From Liolophura sinensis (Eukaryota > Mollusca > Polyplacophora > Chitonida > Chitonidae): DNA of 64,000 nucleotides. This document shows, piece after piece, positions 55,880 to 64,000 of the stretch. The stretch is from the NCBI RefSeq assembly GCF_032854445.1, contig NC_088306.1:28117764-28181763 (forward strand). Direction: 5' to 3'. Numbering within the stretch: the stretch's first letter is position 1; each line of letters starts with the position of its first letter. The notes below the pieces were generated by a model. That model was not told the DNA's origin. It worked only from the letters and a program-made list of their open reading frames with translations, and made no database searches. The position numbers and the translations under genes are program-made.

Positions 55880-56815
55880 TTTTGGTGTACATGATGGCCC
55901 GTCCATTTTCAAGTTTATGATGGTCCATTTAGTGTACATGGTTGGTGGTCCATTTGGGTGTACATGATGGTCCATTCAGTGTACATGGTGGTCCATTTTG
56001 TTGTACATGATGGCTGGTCCCTTTTTGGTGTACATGATGGCCCGTTCATTTTCAAGTTTGATGGTCCATTTAGTGTACATGATGGTCCATTTTGTTGTAC
56101 ATGATGGCTGGTCCCTTTGTGATGTACATGATGGCTGGTCCCTTTTTGGTGTACATGATGGTCTGTCCATTTTCAAGTTTATAATGGTCCATTTAGTGTA
56201 CATGGTGGTCCATTTTGTTGTACACGATGACTGGTCCCTTTTTGGTGTACATGATGGTCTGTCCATTTTCAAGTTTATGATGGTCCATTTAGTGTACGTG
56301 GTTGGTCCATTTTGTTGTACATGCTGGCCGGTCCCTTTTTGTTGTACATGATGGCTGGTCCCTTTTTGGTGTACATGATGGCTGGTCCATTTTTGGTGTA
56401 CATGATGGTCTGTCTATTTTCAAGTTTATAATGGTCCATTTAGTGTACATGGTTGGTGGCCCATTTTGGTGTACATGATGGTCCATTTTGTTGTACATGA
56501 TGGCTGGTCCCTTTTTGGTGTACATGATGGCTGGTCCCTTTTTGGTGTACATGATGGCCCGTCCATTTTCAAGTTTATGATGGTCCATTTAGTGTACATG
56601 GTTGGTGGTCCATTTTGGTGTCCATGAAGGTTCATTATGGTGTACATAATGGTCCATTTTGGTGTTCATAAATTTTGGTGTACATGATGTTCCATTTTGG
56701 TGTACAAGATGGTCCATTTTGGTGTACAAGATGGTCCATTTTGGTGTACATGATGGTCCATTTTGGTGTTCCATGAAGGTCCATTTCGGTGTTCATAAAG
56801 GTTCATTTTGGTGTG
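55880..56815 (+). repeat. Composite minisatellite (GGTCCATTTTGGTGTACATGAT type)
   Basis: About 24-bp submotifs (GTGTACATGATGGTCCATTT, GGCTGGTCCCTTTTTGGTGT, GCCCGTCCATTTTCAAGTTT) are arranged in larger blocks of 100-200 bp that are themselves repeated. The last third contains simpler 21-24 bp units. Confidence 0.93.
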
Positions 56816-57224
56816 ATTGGTGTGATTTTGGTATTATACTCATCTAATTTTTCTGTGGAATGTCATTATGTTTTCAAGAATATATGAGTGACATACAGGT
56901 ACATGTTGATATGCCAGGATACTGGGAAACATACAATACTGCTGATGTTGCACAAATTAAGCCATAATCTGAACCCATCATCATTTATACTTTTTGAAAG
57001 CAAGCTTTAAAAGTAACTTTAAGTGTATGTAGATTTCTCATTAATGTTCATTTATTGTAATGATGTATGATTATTAAGACTGAATGGTCTCCTCTTTCAA
57101 GTGGAGATTGAAAATTTTGGCATATAACCTCTGTATTTAGCAGCCATTATTGGAGGATTCGTCTTAAAAGAGCACCCAACACTTGACCCAATGTATATAC
57201 GTACTGACATAGTATCCCACCCAG
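56816..57224 (+). other. Intron, nothing recognised
   Basis: No feature supported. Confidence 0.5.
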
Positions 57225-57325
57225 AGTTTATTTATTTATTTATCTATTTGATTGGTGTTTTATGCCGTACTCAAGACCACCCGCAAGGTTGCTAGAGGAC
57301 CTTCCCACGTATGGCCAGATGGTTT
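57225..57325 (-). mobile_element. SINE family 1, reverse, internally deleted
   Basis: TTATTTATTTATCTATTTGA, TTGGTGTTTTATGCCGTACT, then directly ACCACCCGCAAGGTTGC and CCTTCCCACGTATGGCCAGA: the middle of the SINE is missing. Confidence 0.75.
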
Positions 57326-58514
57326 TTTCTATATCCCGAAGCCGTGCCTGTTCTGAAAACTGTTTTGCCTTCGTGGTATAGACTCTCTGAGAGTAGAGTG
57401 GGAGTGACATGATGCCATGTTTTCTGCTTTTATTTAATAAGGTGTACGGTAAAAATTCCAGACCAGAAATAGATTTATGGAGTTTCTAAGCCTTTCAGAA
57501 AGAAATAACAGTTTCCAACCCTCATCCAGATCACGTTTTTTTTCTCTTAACAGTTAAAGTCCAGTTGTGGTTTGTACTCCAATATGGTGGATCACCTACA
57601 TGTATTAAAGCTATCTGTACATGTATGTTCTGCTGGGAAGATGTTAAGCACCAGTCCGCTATTTAGATGTAGTACACCTTGACCCTTTGATGGGTGTTTG
57701 AATCTGTTCTAGCAGTGTATTTCCAGAATTTTTTTCAGCTGTTCATACGCCTGTTAATTAGCGAAATGTCTTGAGATTCAATGCATGTTCTTATTTGGTC
57801 AGCTTGTTTATCTCTGCGAATTAAGGCATACCGTGAACATTATTGGAAGGTATTGTAGCGATCGACCTTTGACTTGCTTGTTTTTTTTTTTGAGGCCAGG
57901 ATTCATTGCCTAAGTTACAACGCAACTTGAAATTTGTATTTACGGTTGCAATCCCCATGCCTGATCAGATTGGAGTCAAAGCAGATGAATTTTGACTTGC
58001 ATTTTAAGGTGGTGTCTGGATTTTAGTCTCAGTGTAACTGTTTCGTTGCTGTGTTCAGTGGCACGTTGTTGTCAACCAATTAAGCTGTACAGGTAGTCGT
58101 CTAAAGATGTTAAAGGCTCATGAAATGTCCAGTTTGACCTAAGCTGACTTGAAATTACCACAGATTCATCTCTTAGGGCTCTTTCTGCATATATATGTGG
58201 CCCACACTTGAACTGTCTCAGGTTGTAAGTTCATGTTTGGCTCTTTGACTGCATGCTGGGCAATGACGTATCCATTCTTTGTATTAATTAGGAGACACTG
58301 TATAGCTAATGCGATGCCAAGCGTTAATTAGGTGCAGAAGGGTTAATTTTTGCATATCATGCAGTGCATGCATATGTCCAAGGGAAGTATTTGGTCAAAT
58401 GTGTGCAACATTTTTCAAGTTCGGAAGTGCTGCATGTGACTGCAGGTCACAATCAAAACTGTAGGTCGAAAGTATCTGTAATGTGGTCCTACATGTATTT
58501 TATTTGGATCAGAA
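57326..58514 (+). other. Intron, nothing recognised
   Basis: No exon or repeat family recognised. Confidence 0.5.
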
Positions 58515-59300
58515 TCAATAAATGAAGGACTTTTGAGCTATGGAACCTTTAGACTTGTCAGTTGAGTGATTATGAGTTACAGAATATTTAAACTTCTCAG
58601 TTAAGGGATTGTGAGCTATGAAATATTTAGACTTCTAATTTGAGGAATTGTGAGTTATGGAATATTTAGACTTCTGAGTTACGGGATTGTGAGCTATGGA
58701 ATATTTAGACTTCTGATTTGAGGGATTGTGAGCTACGGAATATATAGACTTCTGAGTTGAGGGATTGTGAGTTATGGAATATTTAGACTTCTGAGTTGAG
58801 GGATTGTGAGTTATGGAATATTTAGACTTCTGATTTGAGGGATTGTGAGCTATGGAATATTTAGACTTCTGATTTGAGGGATTGTGAGTTATGGAATATT
58901 TAGACTTCTGATTTGAGGGATTGTGAGTTATGGAATATTTAGACTTCTGATTTGAGGGATTGTGAGCTATGGAATATTTAGACTTCTGATTTGAGGGATT
59001 GTGAGTTATGGAATATTTAGACTTCTGAGTTGAGGGATTGTGAGCTATGGAATATTTAGACTTCTGAGTTGAGGGATTGTGAGCTATGGAATATTTAGAC
59101 TTCTGATTTGAGGGATTGTGAGTTATGGAATATTTAGACTTCTGATTTGAGGGATTGTGAGTTATGGAATGTTTAGACTTCTGATTTGAGGGATAGTGAG
59201 TTATGGAATATTTAGACTTCTGATTTGAGGGATTGTGAGCTACGAAATATTTAGACTTTTGAGTGAAGGGATTGTGAGTTTATGGAGAATAAAGTCTTCT
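58515..59300 (+). repeat. 39-bp minisatellite, about 20 copies
   Basis: Unit: TTATGGAATATTTAGACTTC followed by TGATTTGAGGGATTGTGAG, with GAGCTATGG and CTGAGTTGAG variants. The marginal copies are more diverged than the central ones. Confidence 0.96.
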
Positions 59301-60763
59301 CCATCAAGGAATTAATATGACAAGGTAGGTTTTATTTTTGATGAATTACAGAACAGCAGGTATATGTATTCCTGAGTTGAGGATAGCTTGGACATGGTTT
59401 AGGTTTCTTTAGGGGGTACAACTGGAAATGTTTTAGGTTTCTTTATTTGGGAGGTACAATTGTATTTTGATCTTTTCCACAGATAGTTAAAAACCATTGT
59501 AATACAGTTAAATAGTTGGTAAATCTACTTTGTTGTGAGGTTTGCAATCTTTTTCTGACTTTATTGGCTGCATGTCTTTCCTTACCTGTCCTAAATGGAG
59601 TGAAGATGAAAATAAAAAATTTTTGAAAAACTAGCTTAAGCAGAAAGAATATATAAATCTTTATCCAAAACTACATGTAATTTTATTTATTTATTTTTCG
59701 AGTTGGGTTGACTGCATTGAATATGCTGGATTCCAGGGATGTGAAACCAGGCTTTTTGTATTGATAATTTAACAAGTTTACATTAACGAGTTTACTTGTC
59801 TAATATTAACTTACAATAATGATAAACAAAATTTCCTCTTTATAAAATCAAAAAATGGTGTCAGATGTATCTTTACTGATTTTTTTGTACTATATTGTTG
59901 TTAGACGTTTTTCTACAGGGTGACATGTTTTTTAAAGCATGAGATTTGATGTGTTGGTAATCCACTCACTTTGTTGGGACTCATAGGGTATCACTGAGGT
60001 CACATCCATGTGGGTTGCTTGAAATAATTCATTCATACCTCTTTGTCATACGTGTGTACTTCGAATGCAAAGGGCTAGAAATGAGCAGTATGTCTCTGCA
60101 TGTGTTTAATATTTAACTGCCGACAATTTGATGTGACGTCACTGGTCCCAATAATGGTCAGGGAGATAGCCATAGAAACCAGTGTTTCAAAATGCCTTTT
60201 AGTTTCTTTGTTATTGACAACTCGTGGTCCATAAAGGCACCATAAAAAAATACATGTAATGAATCAAGTAAATATAGTTTGGGAGGTGCTTATGCAGTGG
60301 TCTTTCCACACTGTAACGCTTCATGTTTTCTTTTCTTTTAAGTTTAAGTTACCCTTTGTTTATATTGCATAATGTGTGGCATTATAAATAATAGCACACT
60401 ACTGGCTGTACATGTACAAGTGGTGTTTGCCATTCTGAAATGAGCAAATTATTGGTTATTATCGGGCTTGTCACAACATATTATTTGCAAATGATTGAAG
60501 TTATCATTGATTTAAATATTTATATTTTTGCTATCGTGAAATTTCATCATTTCTTTCTTGAGTACGATACTGATAATAAATATTTTAAAATTAATGCTCC
60601 ATGTATCTCCAGTATTTCTGTGATAAATTCTTCCAAATTACCATGCTGTTGTTTTAAGTTTTCCAATGTTCTGAAGTGTTTCTGTATTCCATGATGTAAC
60701 GTAAAAACTTTCACAGTAGTATTTGATGAGGTGTAGTATTGTTTGTTGTATATGTTGGAGCAG
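59301..60763 (+). other. Intron before constitutive exon 60764-60880
   Basis: AT-rich. No additional TM5-TM6 exon, no repeat family. The acceptor region (GTTTGTTGTATATGTTGGAGCAG) has a poor pyrimidine tract. Confidence 0.45.
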
Positions 60764-60880
60764 ACCTTCCTGTCACTAGAAGAACTGGAAGAGAGTGCAT
60801 CGCTGAAGAAATCATCCAATCGCCCCCCACCTAGCGAGTGCGGTGTCACCATTAGCAATTTCACTGCCAAATGGGACAAG
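60764..60880 (+). CDS. ABCC4: ABCC4-like exon: linker from TM6 to NBD1, constitutive exon after the cluster
   Basis: A 117-bp exon (39 codons, phase 0 at both ends) with acceptor TGTTGGAGCAG and donor GTACGA. It reads TFLSLEELEESASLKKSSN, then RPPPSECGVTISNFTAKWDK. The TFL-L-E start follows the Arg-Ile-Gln end of the TM6 exon in human ABCC4 (TFLLLDE). NFTAKWDK is the first beta strand of NBD1 (human DFTAFWDK), which in ABCC proteins carries the aromatic residue stacking on the ATP adenine. Since it needs phase 0 while 12880-13005 ends in phase 2, these two cannot be spliced together directly in frame. Confidence 0.95.
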
Positions 60881-61194
60881 GTACGAGTAACCATTAGTCA
60901 TTTGTAAACCAACATTATTGTCAGCAAATGGGAAACAAAATTTGTGTGAAGTTACATCTGTACAAAGCTACATGTCATATCCATACAGAGTTGGTGTAGG
61001 TTAGGTTTCCATGGTTATGGAGTATAGCTAGATCAGGTGAATAACCCTTAATTATAAATAGAGAAATGAAGGCCAAAGAGACACAAATACAGTAAAATAA
61101 TCTGAGTGGATAAGAAATGTTGGTCATTTTGACATGTTTTTATTGACAGGTCACATGACACATTTTTTAGGAAAGTTAAGTAGTACTTTGTTTT
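60881..61194 (+). other. Intron start, nothing recognised
   Basis: A short unique segment between the exon and the 79-bp array. Confidence 0.5.
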
Positions 61195-64000
61195 TTTTTA
61201 GTTCTGTAATTGTGGTGGTTCTGAACAAGCACATTCTCATCCAGGCTGTTTTGTCTTCTGTTTATATAGAATATTGAGATATCTGTAATTGTGGTGTTTC
61301 ACAACAAACACGTTCTCACACAGACTGTTTTGTCTTCTGTTTGTACAGAATGTTGAGATATCTGTAATTGTGATGTTTCTCAACAAACACGTTCTCACAC
61401 AGGCTGTTTTGTCTTCTGTTTGTACAGAATGTTGAGATATCTGTAATTGTGGTGTTTCACAACAGGCACGTTCTCACACGGGCTGTATTGTCTTCTGTTT
61501 GTACAGAATGTTGAGATATCTGTAATTGTGGTGTTTCTCAACAAACACGTTCTCACACAGACTGTTTTGTCTTCTGTTTGTACAGAATGTTGAGATATCT
61601 GTAATTGTGGTGTTTCTCAATGAGCACGTTCTCACACAGGCTGTTTTGTCTTCTGTTTGTACAGAATGTTGAGATATCTGTAATTGTGGTGTTTCACAAC
61701 AAACATGTTCTCATCCAGGCTGTTTTGTCTTCTGTTTGTACAGAATGTTGAGATATCTGTAATTGTGGTGTTTCTCAATGAACACGTTCTCACACAGGCT
61801 GTTTTGTCTTCTGTTTGTACAGAATGTTGAGATATCTGTAATTGTGGTGGTTCTCAACAAACACATTCTCATCCAGGCTGTTTTGTCTTCTGTTTGTACA
61901 GAATGTTGAGATATATGTAATTGTGGTGTTTCACATCAAACACGTTCTCACACAGGCTGTTTTGTCTTCTGTTTGTACAGAATGTTGAGATATCTGTAAT
62001 TGTGATGTTTCTCAACAAACACGTTCTCACACAGGCTGTTTTGTCTTCTGTTTGTACAGAATGTTGAGATATCTGTAATTGTGGTGGTTCTCAACAAACA
62101 CATTCTCATCCAGGCTGTTTTGTCTTCTGTTTGTACAGAATGTTGAGATATCTGTAATTGTGGTGGTTCTCAACAAACACGTTCTCACACAGGCTGTTTT
62201 GTCTTCTGATTGTACAGAATGTTGAGATATCTGTAATTGTGGTGTTTCACAACAAACACGTTCTCACACGGGCTGTTTTGTCTTCTGTTTGTACAGAATA
62301 TTGAGATATCTGTAATTGTGGTGTTTCACAACAAACACGTTCTCACACAGGCTGTTTTGTCTTCTGTTTGTACAGAATATTGAGATATCTGTAATTGTGA
62401 TGTTTCTCAACAAACACGTTCTCACACAGACTGTTTTGTCTTCTGTTTGTACAGAATGTTGAGATATCTGTAATTGTGGTGTTTCTCAACAAACACGTTC
62501 TCACACAGGCTGTTTTGTCTTCTGTTTGTACAGAATGTTGAGATATCTGTAATTGTGGTGTTTCTCAACAAACACGTTCTCACACAGGCTGTTTTGTCTT
62601 CTGTTTGTACAGAATGTTGAGATATCTGTAATTGTGGTGTTTCACAACAAACACATTCTCATCCAGGCTGTTTTGTCTTCTGTTTGTACAGAATGTTGAG
62701 ATATCTGTAATTGTGGTGTTTCACAACAAACACGTTCTCACACAGGCTGTTTTGTCTTCTGTTTGTACAGAATATTGAGATATCTGTAATTGTGGTGTTT
62801 CTCAACAAACACGTTCTCACACAGGCTGTTTTGTCTTCTGTTTGTACAGAATGTTGAGATATCTGTAATTGTGGTGTTTCTCAATGAACACGTTCTCACA
62901 CAGGCTGTTTTGTCTTCTGTTTGTACAGAATGTTGAGATATCTGTAATTGTGGTGTTTCACAACAAACACGTTCTCACACAGACTGTTTTGTCTTCTGTT
63001 TGTACAGAATGTTGAGATATCTGTAATTGTGGTGTTTCACAACAAACACGTTCTCACACAGGCTGTTTTGTCTTCTGTTTGTACAGAATGTTGAGATATC
63101 TGTAATTGTGATGTTTCTCAACAAACACGTTCTCACACAGGCTGTTTTGTCTTCTGTTTGTACAGAATGTTGAGATATCTGTAATTGTGGTGGTTCTCAA
63201 CAAACACATTCTCATCCAGGCTGTTTTGTCTTCTGTTTGTACAGAATGTTGAGATATCTGTAATTGTGATGTTTCTCAACAAACACGTTCTCACACAGGC
63301 TGTTTTGTCTTCTGTTTGTACAGAATGTTGAGATATCTGTAATTGTGGTGGTTCTCAACAAACACATTCTCATCCAGGCTGTTTTGTCTTCTGTTTGTAC
63401 AGAATGTTGAGATATCTGTAATTGTGGTGGTTCTCAACAAACACGTTCTCACACAGGCTGTTTTGTCTTCTGTTTGTACAGAATGTTGAGATATCTGTAA
63501 TTGTGGTGTTTCACAACAAACACGTTCTCACACAGGCTGTTTTGTCTTCTGTTTGTACAGAATATTGAGATATCTGTAATTGTGATGTTTCTCAACAAAC
63601 ACGTTCTCACACAGACTGTTTTGTCTTCTGTTTGTACAGAATGTTGAGATATCTGTAATTGTGGTGTTTCTCAACAAACACGTTCTCACACAGGCTGTTT
63701 TGTCTTCTGTTTGTACAGAATGTTGAGATATCTGTAATTGTGGTGTTTCTCAATGAACACGTTCTCACACAGGCTGTTTTGTCTTCTGTTTGTACAGAAT
63801 GTTGAGATATCTGTAATTGTGGTGTTTCACAACAAACACGTTCTCACACAGACTGTTTTGTCTTCTGTTTGTACAGAATGTTGAGATATCTGTAATTGTG
63901 GTGTTTCACAACAAACACGTTCTCACACAGGCTGTTTTGTCTTCTGTTTGTACAGAATGTTGAGATATCTGTAATTGTGATGTTTCTCAACAAACACGTT
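61195..64000 (+). repeat. 79-bp satellite-like array, at least 35 copies, runs off the window
   Basis: The unit contains TCTGTAATTGTGGTGTTTCT, CAACAAACACGTTCTCACAC, AGGCTGTTTTGTCTTCTGTT and TGTACAGAATGTTGAGATA. The period is exactly 79 bp. Variants are TTCACAACA/TTCTCAACA/TTCTCAATG and ACACAG/ATCCAG. Each unit carries GTTTTGTCTTCTGTTTGTAC followed by AG, a near-ideal 3' splice site. The array continues beyond position 64000. Confidence 0.98.

Larger units (their letters stand above)
1..64000 (+). other. ABCC4: ABCC4-like transporter gene, internal part of locus (both ends outside window)
   Basis: Seven constitutive and seven alternative coding exons on the + strand join in frame and read through the first half of an ABC transporter of subfamily C, closest to ABCC4/MRP4. 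Joined with one alternative exon they give about 397 codons, equivalent to residues from the WLNP motif near the start of human ABCC4 to the segment just before the NBD1 Walker A region. The family exports organic anions, cyclic nucleotides, prostanoids and conjugates across the plasma membrane. Exon order, the missing TMD0 and motifs such as MNE-I-TG-R-IKMY-WEK support the assignment. The first coding exon lies to the left of the window and NBD1-TMD2-NBD2 to the right. An invertebrate ABCC4 paralogue cannot be excluded. All intronic features below lie within this transcription unit. Confidence 0.9.

Noticed and set aside
61195-64000. Repeated small exons beginning AATGTTGAGATATCTG
   Set aside because: The sequence after each acceptor-like site does not resemble the NBD1 start expected after NFTAKWDK, and no donor of good quality recurs at a coding distance.

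Overview
The window is a stretch of animal nuclear DNA, most likely from a mollusc or another lophotrochozoan. It holds one multi-exon gene on the + strand with GT/AG introns, and about a dozen copies of a tRNA-derived SINE whose A-rich tail (AAATAAATAAA) and body I recall from molluscan genomes. Tandem repeat arrays fill roughly a third of the sequence (about 21 kb). Motifs of the ACATGTAC type are also frequent. There is no bacterial gene organisation.

The gene is an ABCC4/MRP4-like ABC transporter (C subfamily, short form without TMD0). The window covers only part of it, from just after the first coding exon to just before nucleotide-binding domain 1. The constitutive exons are 1875-1985, 4609-4726, 7118-7333, 10249-10338, 11086-11249, 12880-13005 and 60764-60880. 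They encode the N-terminal lasso, TM1-TM4 with their cytoplasmic loops, and the linker into NBD1. Reading frame and splice phase are continuous across all of them. The 5' end, NBD1, TMD2 and NBD2 lie outside the window.

The main discovery is between 13005 and 60764. Instead of one exon for TM5-TM6 there are seven tandem, intact, non-identical versions at 18847, 24216, 32391, 38859, 42338, 48122 and 53828. All start with the same phase-2 acceptor and end with the same phase-0 donor. All are 247-256 bp, that is 1 modulo 3, and all encode a 82-85 residue hydrophobic segment ending in a conserved Arg-(Ile/Leu/Phe/Cys)-x. Only transcripts carrying exactly one of the seven (or, by arithmetic, a number equal to 1 modulo 3) keep the frame into 60764-60880. 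This is the architecture of a mutually exclusive splicing cluster. It would let one transporter gene make seven proteins that differ only in TM5-TM6, the helices that in human ABCC4 line the substrate pocket. The first version (18847-19096) is close to vertebrate ABCC4; the other six are strongly diverged.

The introns are unusually rich in repeats. They contain more than twenty minisatellites or microsatellites (units of 2, 17, 21, 22, 23, 30, 35, 37/38, 39, 54, 75, 79, 97 and 98 bp), two SINE families, two MITE families with recognisable terminal inverted repeats, and at least two larger inverted-repeat elements whose interior is a tandem array. Long open frames inside the arrays come from repeat periodicity and are not annotated as genes. 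No bacterial, viral or RNA gene and no second protein-coding gene could be supported.
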